DNA of 64,000 bases from Magicicada septendecula (GCA_034769895.1 CM068373.1:285543379-285607378), one strand, 5' to 3'. Counted from the stretch's first letter, positions 20,040 through 32,275 are shown. Numbers and translations: made by a program. The notes: generated from the sequence alone by a model not told the origin.

Positions 20040-21220
20040 AAATTACTCACAAGGCAATTGGCCATCATAATAAGAAAACTGGTGACAAAAAACACTTCCA
20101 CAAAACATTTGAGGACATGAATTTAGTCCTCTATAGACCAAAGAAAGATCAATGCGATCTATGTAGAGCTCATAAGCTAAATCACATTGATGACGAAGAA
20201 CACAGTAAACATATCAAAATGAAGGATGTTGCAAGACTAGAAAAAGAGTAAGATAAAAAAAATGCACATGTATATACTGTTGATTTGCAGAGCCTATTGT
20301 TAAGTCCAAAATCGAATTGTTCTGCACTTTATTATAGGCGAAAACTATCTGTACACAACTATTGCATCTACGACCTTAAGAATCATGACGGTTTTTGTTA
20401 TTTATGGAATGAAACGGAAGGAGAGTTGACCGTAAATGAATTTGCTAGCATTTTGACCCATTTTATTGATCTAAATTACCTCTTGCAAACAATTCTGAAA
20501 AAATTATCATTTTCAGTGACGGATGTAACTACCAAAATAGGTGTGCAGTCCTAATAGGTGTAAGCAATGCACTGTTACATCTAGCAATGAGGCATGGCAT
20601 CGCAATTAAGTGCAAATATCTGGAAAAGGGTCACACTCAAATGGAATGTGACTCGATGCATGCCACTATAGAAAGACACCTTCGACAAAGAGATGTTCAT
20701 GTGCCTGCTGATTATGTGGACATATGCAAGAATTCAAGAAGAAATCCTCGACCTTATGAAGTGTCTTATTTGAATCACACTTTTTTAAAAACTATAGTGC
20801 ACCAATAATGTATAAATCTATTCGTCCTGGTCTTAGGTCAGGCGATGCTAAAGTTACAGACGTCCGCTGCCTGCAGTTTACAAGTGATGGCAAAATTCAT
20901 TATAAGTTGAATTTTAATGATCAATACAAACCTCTTCCTGCTTGTGAAGCAACAGCCAAAAGCAGGACATTAAGAGCAAAGAGTAAGGCACCATCAAGTA
21001 ATTGGAGTGAAAACATCCAAGAATTTCGTGAAATAAACTTCCCAAGTTTGTACACTGGCAGGTTGAAAATCACAGAAGCGAAATATAGACACCTCCAGGA
21101 ATTAAAAATCACAATCCCAGTGGACTATCACTCATTTTACGACAATTTGTTGTTTCAACTGATTCATTTTTTTTTTAATTGCTATTTTCCTTATTTAAAG
21201 TCTTATGTAAAAGACTGATT
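20040..21220 (+). pseudogene. Broken transposon-type gene with Cys-rich N-terminal motif
   Basis: Reading frames in order show HHNKKTGDKKHFHKTFEDMN, YRPKKDQCDLCRAHK, a stop after ARLEKE, VDLQSLLLSPKSN, YRRKLSVHNYCIYDLKNHDG and CYLWNETEGEL. After a frameshift come CNYQNRCAVLIG, YLEKGHTQMECDSMHATIER, another frameshift, and HLQELKITIPVDYHSFYDNL. The pattern 'SDGCNYQNR ... EKGHTQMECDS-H' is that of a transposase-like family widespread in insects and cnidarians, whose formal name I cannot give with certainty. At least one nonsense codon and two frameshifts show it is dead. The 5' end is missing or lies before the LTR element. Confidence 0.65.
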
Positions 21221-21229
21221 TTATCATAC

Positions 21230-22001
21230 CTGACTTGTTCAAGCTAATAAACATTTTAGATTCTTACTTTCCTGCCCGTCATTATGAAGCCTTTTTCTTG
21301 CTAATATAGTTAATATATTATTATTAAGCAACATTTCACTATTTCTAGACCACTTAACTCCAACATAAGAATTCGTGCAACCCACGTATCTTTTGTACAC
21401 AAAGACGTAACTCCATAATCTGGATAATTCAAACCTCGTATCTCCAATTTTAAAATTAAAATATGTAAACAATCATTAACAAGTATTATCATTTCTCTAC
21501 AAAAAACACATTCTTGATAAGTTTTAAAAAAGATTTATAATAGCTTTTTTTATATCAAAATAAATTAGTTTTTTGCTTCTCCTGTAAAAAGTGAAAAATG
21601 TGAGTTTCTTGTTTTGCGAATTAGGTCGACGATAAACTAAGATTACAATAAGCTTAAAGAAATTATTACCACAAAAAATTAATACATATCACACACTGTT
21701 AAGTGTTTAACCTAACAGAACTGTACATGTGACTACACGACAGTTGTAAACAAACATCTTATCTCGTGAATGTTGCAGTTGAATACAGAGTGCTAGTGGC
21801 CAAAAGGTGTATGTGAGTTTGTTTTTGCTACTAGACTATAGCAACACCTACGTGCCTACTTTGCTAGCAATAGCAGAACTGAAAGGAACACCTTACACAC
21901 TACAGCACGCTGTGTTAATATGGCTGTTGCAGATTATATGCAACACCCATGCCTGAACTAGCAACCAATGCTGCCATCAGCCCGCTGACATTGCGATAGG
22001 C
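21230..22001. other. Intergenic, no feature supported
   Basis: AT-rich, with a more balanced block at about 21770-22001 that contains short GCAACA/TGTTGC motifs in both orientations. No ORF of interest. Confidence 0.5.
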
Positions 22002-22015
22002 AACAGTATGCTTGT

Positions 22016-22655
22016 CTTCTTCTTCAGTGGCGCAACAACCCATTACTGAGTCAAGGCCTCCTTTAGCAGCCTCCGCCAGTTGTCCTGGTCAAGTGCAGCT
22101 GCTCTCCACTTCTGGGTCCCAACCCAAGGACATGGCATGCATCATAGTTCACACCGTCTTCCCATCGTAGTTTGGGCTACCAACTCTACTAGTAACATAG
22201 ATCTGTTCTGTGAGTGCCTTTCTGGGTATTTCATTCTCCCCCATTCTGATCATATGACCTCCCCACCTGAGTCTACGAAGTTTTATAATTTTCACAATAT
22301 CTGGTTCATTCAGAAGAGTGTTCAGTTCTTGGTTGGTCCTTTTACTCCATTCACCTCCCACACATATTGGACCAAAAACATTGCAGAGGATTTTGTGTTC
22401 ATGAACCAGCAGGCTTGACTCGGACTTTCTAGAAATGGTCCAGGTCTCAGAACAATAGGCAAGAACTGTGCAGATCAGTGTTTTATACAGAAGCAGCTTG
22501 ATGCTCCTGGTAACAGTTCTACTCTGGAACAGGGGTCTGAGACCACAGAAGCACCTATTGGCTGAGGTGATTCTTCAGTTGTTTCCCCATCGGAGAGTTA
22601 ACTTGGCATCCTAAATAAACAAAGTTGTTGACTTTTTTGATGGAATAGATGGCAA
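22016..22655 (-). mobile_element. 5'-truncated LINE with 14-bp target duplications
   Basis: AACAGTATGCTTGT occurs at 22002-22015 and again at 22656-22669, exactly bounding the element. On the reverse strand the coding tail reads CGGEWSKRTNQELNTLL-type residues, then IIKLRRLRWGGHMIRMGENE and a GRP-like segment. The 3' end is GAAGAAGAAGA against the left duplication. Perfect duplications and a coding tail indicate a target-primed insertion, fairly young relative to the other LINE relics. Confidence 0.82.
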
Positions 22656-22669
22656 AACAGTATGCTTGT

Positions 22670-23099
22670 AAGCTAAATTTTCTAATTAAACTACTGTTTC
22701 ACTTTTCTTGAAAAAAAAAGTAACTGTTGTTGAACACTGCAACAAGCCTACCAGCTGGCATTGCCTCACACGTGTTGCATTGCTTTCCAAATGGTAACTC
22801 TGTTCTTGACACTCATTCACAATAAAATATTGATCTCATTTAGTATTTATCTTTAAAGGTCACAATTTAAGGAGTCTTTTTTTTTTAAACTTGGAGTTAC
22901 ACTGTTTAAGCAGGAGATTGAGTTGATGTATACCTTTTTGAAGACCATCTTCACATGTTGCAAGCATGGGTCTTCTAATGATATCCACCAAAAAGCAAGT
23001 TATTACCATTAAGTTATAGAACTGATCTGGATTTATTTAGAAACTCTTTATTTTACAATACTTAATAATGTTATAAAAGTATAGATTAATAAAGAAGAG
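22670..23099. other. Intergenic, no feature supported
   Basis: AT-rich. A weak inverted pair GAAGACC ... GGGTCTTC lies at about 22938-22973. No ORF. Confidence 0.45.
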
Positions 23100-23700
23100 G
23101 TGCCAATAAAAAGTGCATATATAAAAATTCGAAAATAAGGCATTACAGTACAGTAGTGAGGCCAGAATGCCTATATGCAAATGAATGTCTAGCATTGAAT
23201 TATAATTTAGACAAACTAGAAATATTGGAAAGACGAGTTATTAGGATAATATTAGGCCCACAACAAACTTCAGAAGGCTGGAAATTAAGAAGTAATGATG
23301 AAATATATCAGAGTATAGAAAATATAACAGAAACAATAAGAAAAAGAAGACTATTATTTTTTGGAGGTTTATATAGAATGGAGGACAGTAGGTTAATAAA
23401 GCAGATCTTCAAATATTTGTAGGGGAAGATGACAACATCAAGTTGGATTAAAGAAGTCTAAAAGGATTTAGACAAAATAATATAAACATAGAAGAAGCAA
23501 CTGAAAGAGAAGTTTTTCGGGCAAAAGTGTTAAAAATGGAAGGAGTCGAGGGTAGGAGAGAGAAAAACAGGTTCAAAGTGGACTGATGACAGGAAAAGGA
23601 GACACAGTGAAAAGATGAAAGAATATTGGAGAAAAAGAAACAAAGAATTGAAATTGGCATGTTGGCCGATACAAAAAAAAAGTGGTGCCAATTCTTTCGA
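23100..23700 (+). pseudogene. LINE reverse-transcriptase C-terminal tail
   Basis: VVRPECLYANECLALN (matching the usual 'VVRP-YG-E-W'), LEILERRVIRIILGP, EGWKLRSNDEIYQSIENITE and RKRRLLFFGGLYRMEDSRL appear in one frame (23156-23422), followed by out-of-frame lysine-rich tail sequence. This is the end of an RTE-like LINE ORF. The usual G-H before the R-M pair has become G-G-L-Y. No flanking duplication was found. Confidence 0.72.
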
Positions 23701-23908
23701 TATGAAGACATATGAGTCGCAACTTGAACAGATAATTTGTAATTACCATGTGATAAGAATGGTATGTGGAAATAGCATAGATTATTCAGTATACACAATA
23801 ACACTGATTGGATTCTCCATTAATACTATAGTAAAAACAAACATAGATTGTTCATGCAGAATTCTATATGGTGCATTAACTGAGTAATGTTATTAGGCCT
23901 TGGGATGT

Positions 23909-23955
23909 ACGCACGCACTCGCGCGCGTGCACGCACACACACACACACACACAGT
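23909..23955. repeat. Alternating purine-pyrimidine tract (CG and CA dinucleotides)
   Basis: CGCACGCACTCGCGCGCGTG is followed by CACGCACACACACACA. The tract alternates purine and pyrimidine over most of about 47 bases, the sequence type that adopts Z-DNA. Confidence 0.8.
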
Positions 23956-25001
23956 TTATAATATTAACCAAGTGGTATTTCCATGTCCAAATAAATTTTG
24001 TTCTGTAATCAGACACATCAAAACGTATAAAGAGTGCATTCAGGTTTTGTATTCTAGAAAATCAGACATTCAGTTTTAATTAATCAAATGGGCCTACCTA
24101 CTGTTTTGCAATGGTGATGTTTTCCGATTGTACTTATAATCTATATTTTATATATATTTTTTCAAACGCTTCTTGCAATATTATTTAATATTTACTACTA
24201 CTTTTCAATAAAGAAATATTGGTTTCCTTACTTGGATAATGTTTCGGCATCAAATATATACATAATTTATTTAATATTTATAATTTCTTTACCTCAAGAT
24301 GTTTTTTCGCTTATTTGGAACATGTTTCGGGAATCCTATTGTTGGGTCTTCAGCCACCTTAATTTTGCATCTTGTTGAGTACTTGCATTTTGGTTGGTTG
24401 TTGTTATAGTTTTTGGTATTTTAAATTGGTATTATTGTGTGTGATTGTGGTGTATGTATTAGTTTTTTTGAGAATTTTCGATGTTGAGTGCTTTGAAAAT
24501 TGTATCATGTTTTGTATTGATTCGTATTTGTTCAGGTATTAAAGACTGGAAACAGCACTTTAGATGAATGCCAAAAATAATTCAAAAAATGTCTTTGAAT
24601 TACAAACCAAAACAGAAGAGAGACTTGGGTAGAATAGTGAAGAAATGGAAGTAAGGAAACCTTGAAAGAAAGAAGAAGAGTAGGAGGAGGGGTAGAAATA
24701 AAAATAAGATGTGAGATTCTACCTTTCATCTGACCTCTCATTACATTACAGTAGCATAAAAATAAAGTATGGTTAGTTTAAGTCTGTAGTCCAGTGTTTG
24801 GTGATTCCATTTTTAATGAATCTAACATTACTGCCATACATTCAAGATATCTTTGAATAAAGTTCAGATGTAGATATAAATATAATTGGCTTTTTGTATT
24901 TTCACAACTACCGGTAGTTTTATTGATTTTATTCATGGTTTTTTTAAACTGTGTAGTTACAAGACTACACTTATGTTGTGAAGGATTACAAATAATATAT
25001 T

Positions 25002-25038
<37 letters not shown>
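23956..25038. other. Intergenic, ending in an (AT)n microsatellite
   Basis: There is no supported gene. On the reverse strand at 24320-24360, CTGAAGA and GAAAC are spaced like a decayed hammerhead, but stem II does not pair well. (AT)n occupies 25002-25038 and is the target of the next element. Confidence 0.5.
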
Positions 25039-25042
<4 letters not shown>

Positions 25043-26002
25043 ATACCCCTCGGCTCTTACGGTTGCGGTGTTCTCGTTCTTTCCGCCCCAACGTTGCCGG
25101 CGTCAATTTGTTATAAAACCAATGCTAGTGTGTTGTGACTTATTTTAATAATCTATCTGAATTTATTTTTTCCTAACGCCTCACGTTGTTAAACGCCAAT
25201 TTGTTATACAACGGGTATTACTGGGTTAAGCCCCACTGTTTGGTTCGTCAATTTGTTATAGGACGACTTGCGTCTACTAATGTATCACGCAATATAAGCC
25301 TATCCGTTGCTATGAACGGGTATGTTCCCCTGTCTTTACTCTTTTAGGTCATTTTAATTTACTTCAATTATTTAAATATCTGAGATATTTGGAGTTGTGG
25401 GATATAGTGATTTAATTAACTAATATTAACTTATCTCTCTAAAAAATATCAGTGTTAGTGTACTTGAAACTTAAATAATTAATGTGTTATTCTGTAATTT
25501 CGTTCAACCCTATTATACCTTGAAGAGAATTATGTATAATTTTGTATTTTAACGCTCTCTCTTTGGTGTCGGAGAATTCCACTATAAGCGCTGTAGTACC
25601 GAGGCAACGATACTTAGAGGTTAATTCACTGTTTAGGTTAACCAATTATTCTATACTTAGTCAGTTACTTTTTTATTCCCAACTCATTAAATAATACTCC
25701 AAATGACAAGATTTTGCAACTATACAAAGGTTCTTTATTTGTTTACTTCTTCAACATTGAATGAGATATGTTCCAACTGGCATACACAAAGGCTATAGAT
25801 TGCGTGAATCGATTATTGATCAGTCCGATACTTTATTTAGATTCGGTTATATAATGTGTTTTAGTTTGTAATTAACTTAATTCAGGGTGTGAAGGTTCTT
25901 GTAACTGTGGGGAAGATTAAAAATACATAGATAAGAATGCAAGATTTACAAATTTGAGGTGTTGTGTAGTTAATATGATTTATACAATAATAATTTACCA
26001 GA

Positions 26003-26185
26003 CTAGAACGAAGCGAATCGTGTGGGCTGTTGGTTGATAACTTCACGGTTCTGGATGACTATGTTGTACGATTTTCTTTCTTCGGATGTTAATAAAATGG
26101 AATTCTTGTCCTGTTCACCTCGGAAATACAGCTCCCTAGGTTGATTTACTGCCAGACTGGTTCCTTCTGCAATTTCTGGATCCAA
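26003..26185 (-). CDS. 60-codon ORF inside the LTR (left copy)
   Basis: Reads MDPEIAEGTSLAVNQPRELY and continues through ILLTSEERKSYNIVIQNREV to RFASF. It matches the ORF at 34412-34600 nearly residue for residue. The two LTRs are almost identical in DNA, so conservation here does not prove function. No domain recognised. Confidence 0.3.
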   Translation of the reverse strand: MDPEIAEGTSLAVNQPRELYFRGEQDKNSILLTSEERKSYNIVIQNREVINQQPTRFASF

Positions 26186-26534
26186 ATACGTTCTTCTCTC
26201 GTCTGAAGTAATTGGTGATGTTCCGTGTATTTATAAGGTTATGAGTTCCAGTGTAGTGTATATTATTGGTTGTGATGCAGTTAACTCTTTATATTGGGTT
26301 TAATATATCGTCAACTCCTTTCGGATATGGGACAATTCAAGTCCTTCCTTGTAGAACCCAGTTATTTATTTTTTACTTCCATATTCCTTAAGGAATGGAA
26401 GTATGGTGATGGCAAAAAAAAATCGTGTTTGAGATTATTGCAGATTCTGATTCTACTATGCTCAAAACATGAAAAAAAGTCGTTTTCCGAAAAGTGTCTG
26501 TGTGTGTGTGTGTGTCTGTAGATTTTTTTTCTAT

Positions 26535-27330
26535 GGCAAACGATAACAGCCGCAAATTCAAACAGAATCAAATAATTTTTTGCATACAGCCCTGATTTGT
26601 AGAGTACTCACGACCTATTGTTTTTGGTGAAGATCGGTTGAGGGAAAGGGGTAGTTTACCTGCAATGGTTTTTTTTATCAAGGGAAATTTTTTTTTTTTG
26701 GCAAACGATAACAGCCGCAAATTCAAACAGAATCAAATAATGTTTCGCATACAGCCCTGAATTGTAGAGTTCTCAAGACCTATTGTTTTTGGTGAAGATC
26801 GGTTAAGGGAAAGGGGTAGTTTACCTGTAACGTTTTATGTTTTAACAAGGGTATTTCCTATGGCAAACGATAACAGCCGCAAATTCAAACAGAATCAAAA
26901 GATTATTTGCATACAGCCCTAAATTGTAGAGTTCTCAAGACCTATTGTTTTTGGTGAAGATCGGTTGAGGGAAAGGGGTAGTTTACCTGCAACGTTTTTT
27001 TAACAAGGGTATTTTCTATGGCAAACGATAACAGCCGCAAATTCAAACAGAATCAAATAATTTTCTGCATACAGCCCTGATTTGTAGAGTACTCAAGACC
27101 TATTGTTTTTGGTGAAGATCGGTTAAGGGGAAGGGGTAGTTTACCTGCAACGTTTTTTATCAAGCGTATTTTCTATGGCAAACGATAACAGCCGCAAATT
27201 CAAACAGAATCAAATAATTTTTTGCATACGTCAGTGAATTGTAGAGGACTCAAGGCCTTTAGATTTTGGTGAAGATCGGTTAAGGGGAAGGGGTAGTTTA
27301 CCTGCAACCTTTTACGTTTTAACAAGAGTA
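26535..27330. repeat. Minisatellite, five tandem units of about 160 bp
   Basis: Units start at 26535, 26700, 26862, 27020 and 27177 with GGCAAACGATAACAGCCGCA. Each contains ATACAGCCCTGA (or close), GGTGAAGATCGGTT and GGGGTAGTTTACCTG. A sixth, diverged unit lies apart at about 27786-27915. The array sits inside the extra DNA of the left LTR. Confidence 0.88.
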
Positions 27331-28467
27331 AAGTACTTGAAAATTTATTTAAACTTTTTCAAACAATGGTAATTGTTGAAAATAAAATAATTTTGTTGCC
27401 AGGTAACAAAAATAAAGTCATTTTGATTATAAAATATAAATATTTACAACAAGAAAAGAATTTTCAGTTTTCAAAATTTAAATATATTTTTATAAAACAA
27501 TGGGTTCTTCATTGAGGTGGGGACCATGTCACTCACTCCATCTCAAGCCTCTCCCATTTTGCAGAAAAAGAAGATCCTGTCAAGGCTGATACTTTGACGA
27601 CAGTGACAGGGCTTTCCACCAAATTCAGCAGAGTGACAGGTAGGCCCAACTCTAATTGGCTCCTCAGATTTCCCCAGCGTTAGTAGGTTCTATGAAAATA
27701 TTTTATTTCAAAAATGATTTTAAATATAAATCTTAGATATGTTTTATAAATCTCATGTTTTATGTTTTAACATGGGTAATTTTTTATATGACGAACCATA
27801 ACTGCCGTAAATTCAAACAGAATCAAATAATTTTTTACATATGTGCCTGAGCTATAGAGAACTCAATGTCTGTTGATTTTGGTGAAGATCGGTTACGGGG
27901 AAAGGGCAGTTTACCTGAAACATTTTTTGTTGTAACATGAGTAAAGTACTTAATTTTGATAAAGTATCCTGATAAGATCTTAATAATCCACTGTAGAAAC
28001 GTAGATGAAATATCTATAAATGAAGAGGCTAGTTGAATGGGCTGGGGGTAATTTTCTATAAATCAAAATTATAGTTGAAGGGGGAGGGGATAATTTTTTT
28101 TATATGTGTACTACGTTATTGGCAACAAAGAAGTATTTTTTTGTTAAAATTCCTTCCCTGGCTGTTTGGCTGAAAATGATTTTAAATATAAATCTTAGAA
28201 TATGGAAGTCATGTATGGTTCTCCATACCGATATTATATATAAGATGTAAACTATACCACTTACTTGACATAAACCGTGATAGCTAAGCTAATGTACAAC
28301 ATATATGTATTAATTATACACATAAATGTTCCTCGATAGACACTCTATCTATTGGTGAAAACTTGAATAAAATTCGTTCAGTACTTCCTGAGATTAGCGA
28401 TTTCAAACACGGAGAGAAAACCGACCGACTTTACTTTATACTATGTATAGATTATCAAAATATTCAT

Positions 28468-29085
28468 TTATCTCTCTTTCACAATGTAATTCACTTTTTT
28501 ATCTCTCTCAATATCTAACACCTGCACTAACCTTTCATAACCTCTATTTATTTCAAAAATTTCTATCTCTCTCTTTCTCTCATCACAACACCATATCACA
28601 TTTTCTCTCTCACTCCATGCAGAGGGTACTAACTCATAAAAATTCGGGGAACAACTCAAAGACCTCATGTCTTCCAATAATACGGGACTCTTGCCCTTCA
28701 ACAACAACATCTGTAAACACCTTAGTTTACAATAAACCTGGGGAAAATATACCCTCTGCCCATCTAAACTTTCATTACAGTCTCTCACTAACTGACAAAC
28801 ATTTGTTTCTACTACTTCATTATCACATACTACTTCCACTATATTCTCAGAATTGCAATTAACATCATTATCATCACTACTCAATACCACATTTTTACAC
28901 ATATCGTTATAATTCTCAATTTGTTTTACAGTCATCATTTACCTTGTTATTAATTTTTTGATTTGCTTTACTTTTAATTTGTTTCCCTACTGACTCTACC
29001 ACTTTCCCAATATCTTGTTTCAATTCGTTACACTTACTCTCGTACTGATTTTTTACTTCATTAATGTCAATTTTAAGCTCGTTAT
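28468..29085 (-). pseudogene. Coiled-coil plus unknown ORF of a second retroelement family
   Basis: The upstream part (about 28935-29085, reverse strand) reads LKIDINEVKNQYESKCNELK, a gag-like coiled coil. After a frame change the ORF 28468-28938 (156 codons) contains LLLKGKSPVLLEDMRSL and ENVIWCCDERKREIEIFEIN. This matches the ORF at 62868-63425 (FLKGERPVLVDELKSI, ESVMWCYEERELCIEREIEL) in order and spacing. The two therefore belong to one family. The function is unknown; in both, the ORF follows the coiled coil. Confidence 0.62.
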
Positions 29086-30366
29086 TGTGATATCATACTA
29101 CTGTATAGCCTCGTTTGGTTAAACTGTACTGGCAAGAGTCAAGAATATTATCATTAAAATTTTGTGTTTTATAAGAGGATCAAATAATTTAGAATATTCC
29201 GATTATATTAGATATTTCTTAGATTTTTTAATCTCATCACTTTCAGATCAATAAAAGGCAATAATTGAAAATCAACAACTTCTTCATTTCCTGTAGTCCA
29301 TAGCAACCCATTATTTTTCTTCCTTCTCCATGTTTTGTATATAGTGTTTATCTCATATATTTTTTGTCCATTCCTTATTAATTCGCTATCATATCACAAT
29401 ATAACTTTACCGATAGTTGGTTTATTATTTTCTACATATATTCTGCTGGTTTTTTGATATGAGCCTGTTTCTTTTATATTTATTACTTTTTTCGATATCA
29501 AACGTTATCAATCGATATCATGGCATTGTGGCATTATCATAATTTGTATAAATTGAGATGGTTTATTATATATCATTACTAATTTAATGTTTTTTCCTAG
29601 CTCTTCGAACCGTATTCATTAATTATTATTAATGTACGTACCTAACCTTTATGTTATGAGTAGTTATATAGTGTTATTGGCTGTTAGGCCTTTTATTGTA
29701 TACGGACCTACCTTTGTTTATAACTGGTGAACAACTATAGCCCTTTTACATAAATTCATACATATAATCAAATCTTAACTATTAACATTTACATAAACAA
29801 TTATTCTTTTCATATCTAATGACAATTTTATCTTGATCTATGGATCACATATAAGAAAATTGAAATCTATTAACGCTAACTAGCTGCTTCCCACATCATT
29901 CTATAACAGTAATTGAATAATACCTCTTGTTTCATTACCTTTCATTAACTCAACAAGTAATTGGTATAACATAACATAAACTTTATCATAACATTCGTTG
30001 TCACAAAATAATATCATTTAATTCAAAATCCTTACTTGCTATTGCTATAAGGTAAATTATTGTTTCATTTTTGTTTACTTTCATGGTCATTTACTTTGAC
30101 AATTTCTGTACTATTCTACTTCTTACACTTCTCATCAGTATCATATTGATTTACTTTTCACTGAACATAGATCATTAACTATTGTCTAATTTACAGGTTT
30201 GTTCATTCTCGTTATTTCTACCTTGCATCCTTATTTATCTTTATCTATAATCATAAATGTAATTATTAGACTTTTGTTTTATCATGGGGTTAGTTATTGA
30301 CTTGCTTATTATTTTGTTAATATAATATTTATGTAACATGGATGACAGCATTTCTGTTGCGTTACA

Positions 30367-30387
30367 TATGCTCCTCCTCCTAAAAAA
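30367..30387 (-). promoter_or_regulatory. Polypurine tract of the large-LTR element
   Basis: The reverse strand reads TTTTTTAGGAGGAGGAGCAT immediately before the 3' LTR start. It is the expected plus-strand primer and confirms the minus orientation. Confidence 0.65.
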
Positions 30388-31858
30388 GTTTAGTTTACCT
30401 GAATGAAGTTTAGGTCAAATAAACTTGTCTTTTTCACATGCCTTTTCTTCATATCAATATTAATGGTTGACGATGGGATTCTCAATGTAACTTCATTAGA
30501 CTAGTATTAATAATTCTTTATTTAATAACATTTCATTATTTCAATTAACATTCTTGATCATTTTTAATTTCTGTAAACAGTATTTGTTGATAGTTGGCTA
30601 CAATATTCAATGATACTTTAGGTTCACATCTCTTCTACTTATAATTACTGTAATCACTGTATTTCTCAATTATTCTTCTGTCATCTAATTTCTTTCTGTT
30701 TTCTTCGTCCTACTCTTCTGGAAACTGAGGTCATTCTTGCAACTATTCTAATATTCCTTAAATATTTAATTTCCCTAACAATCCCTAATATGTGCGTTGG
30801 TACAGTTCAGAGAGGCACTGTTTGGCTTCATACTCTGCTGCCCACACTACACCTTAATATAGTACTGCTGGAATTCATCTACAGTCAGCTATAAAATATA
30901 ATAATCTCCTAATAATCTCCTTAAGTACTTAATAATAAATATTTGGGAAAATTTTTTTTTTCTTTTGTTGCTTTTATATTTCTTTATTACTATCCTTCAT
31001 ACTTTGTGATTCCATTTTAGTTTCCTTAAACATTCTTTGATGATAATTCTGACAGTTATCATTTGTAATTATTTTTGTTTTTTCTTTCTTGTTGTGATAA
31101 TAACGCTAAGTATCTTCTTCATTTGTTTTTCTGATCTCAATATTTTCTAAATAGTTATTGTTTGATTATCATTATAATTGTGTTTCTGACTAGATACAGT
31201 CCTTAGCTCAACTATTATTTTTCTTATCGTATTTCATTATTTTGGCTGTTTATATTTCAATGAATTATGTTCATAAATATTCTTTTTTTCCTCGTTTTCT
31301 TTAATATTACATTGGTTACAATCAATCATTTACTGAAGTTGTTTCTTTCACTTGGCAATGCGGTATGTATTTTAGGTCATATGATTTTTCTTTTATTATT
31401 TTGTATAGGTAGATTTGAGGTAAAAACTTTTATCTTGGGGTTTCATTATTCATTATTCACACTATTTCTTTGTAGACGTTTAGTAATAATTCTAGCTTTC
31501 TTCTGTAATCTTGGGGTTTCATTATTCATTATTCACACTATTTCTGTGTAGACGTTTAGTAATAATTCTAGCTTTCTTCTGTAATCTTGGGGTTTGTTAT
31601 TAACTCTTCTTAATACCTTCTTCATAACTATATTTTAATTCAGACTTATTTCATTTTGAATGACATTTTTTCTATTTATTTTATTGTTCAAAAAATTCTC
31701 TTTTATTTACAAGTGTTTTCTCTTCAAAATCGATAATAAGTTGTTCTTATTGTATTTTAGAATTTATTCATTAAATAATATTTCTGTATCTTGTCAATTG
31801 GTTGCCTGGTCAGTTTTCATAACATCAGTCCCATTTTGCTGGTTGACTACCTTTTCTT
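30388..31858. other. Non-coding interior of the large-LTR element
   Basis: T-rich on the plus strand, with no ORF showing a protease, RT or integrase motif on either strand. Open stretches such as 31267-31551 are low-complexity. It occupies the place where pol would be expected. Confidence 0.5.
31434..31592. repeat. 75-bp tandem duplication in the element interior
   Basis: The unit starting CTTGGGGTTTCATTATTCAT and ending CTTTCTTCTGTAAT is present twice in direct tandem, with the start of a third unit (CTTGGGGTTT). The copies differ by about one base (TTTCTTTGTAG versus TTTCTGTGTAG). Confidence 0.85.
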
Positions 31859-32275
31859 CTAACCATGGTCCATTAATTCGACTGCACGCGTTGTCCGGAT
31901 TACTGCAGTGTTCATACCAATTTTGACACTTGATAAATATCTCTTGTGCATCTGGTACTGTAACTCAGCTGATGCAAAGTCTTCATTTAAGTCAGGGTGT
32001 TCAGTCATATTTAGCTCCTTTTGACTTATCAGGTATCGTATCTCCTCTATTCTAACATAATCACTGGTATACTCTATCTTTCCATTCCCTTGGATATCTG
32101 GACTATTTACCAAATGTTTTACGGGTATCTTCCGTATTAACGATATAATTGATTTGGTCATATACTCTTTAATCGTTGATATTTTCAAATAATATTTAAA
32201 TTTATTTAAGATTTTTGTGATTGTTCTATGGTGGGTTATTTTGGTTATTTTCATAACGTTTCTTCTATAATTCAT
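31859..32275 (-). CDS. ORF 3 of the large-LTR element, unknown
   Basis: A 138-codon ORF beginning MNYRRNVMKITKITHHRTIT. It is basic at the N-terminus, then mixed (EYTSDYVRIEEIRYLISQKE, HPDLNEDFASAELQYQMHKR). It lies 46 bases beyond ORF 2 on the same strand. It lacks identifiable motifs and could be a gag C-terminal region. Confidence 0.35.
   Translation of the reverse strand: MNYRRNVMKITKITHHRTITKILNKFKYYLKISTIKEYMTKSIISLIRKIPVKHLVNSPDIQGNGKIEYTSDYVRIEEIRYLISQKELNMTEHPDLNEDFASAELQYQMHKRYLSSVKIGMNTAVIRTTRAVELMDHG

Larger units (their letters stand above)
26375..29085. other. Extra DNA in the left large LTR
   Basis: It starts with a near-palindrome ACTTCCATATTCCTTAAGGA (ATTCCTTAAGGAAT core). 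It then holds the minisatellite, a non-coding middle (27340-28440) and a reverse-strand retroelement fragment (28468-29085). It is absent from the right LTR, where the flanking blocks are joined directly. At 28370-28440 GTTCAGTACTTCCTGAGATT precedes the coding fragment and is probably part of the same foreign element. Confidence 0.6.
25039..30366 (-). repeat. 3' LTR of the large-LTR element, with 2.7 kb of extra DNA
   Basis: Block 25039-26374 matches 33449-34784 and block 29086-30366 matches 34785-36062. The DNA between them is absent from the other LTR. The junctions show no duplicated target, so either this LTR gained DNA by recombination with another element or the other lost it. Confidence 0.75.

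Noticed and set aside
20285..21218. Possible domesticated host gene from a transposase-like family
   Set aside because: A nonsense codon and at least two frameshifts interrupt conserved motifs, so it is a relic and not a maintained gene.
24320..24362. Hammerhead-like order CTGAAGA ... GAAAC on the reverse strand
   Set aside because: Stem II next to the core does not pair and the cleavage triplet is unclear. Kept only as a note on the spacer.
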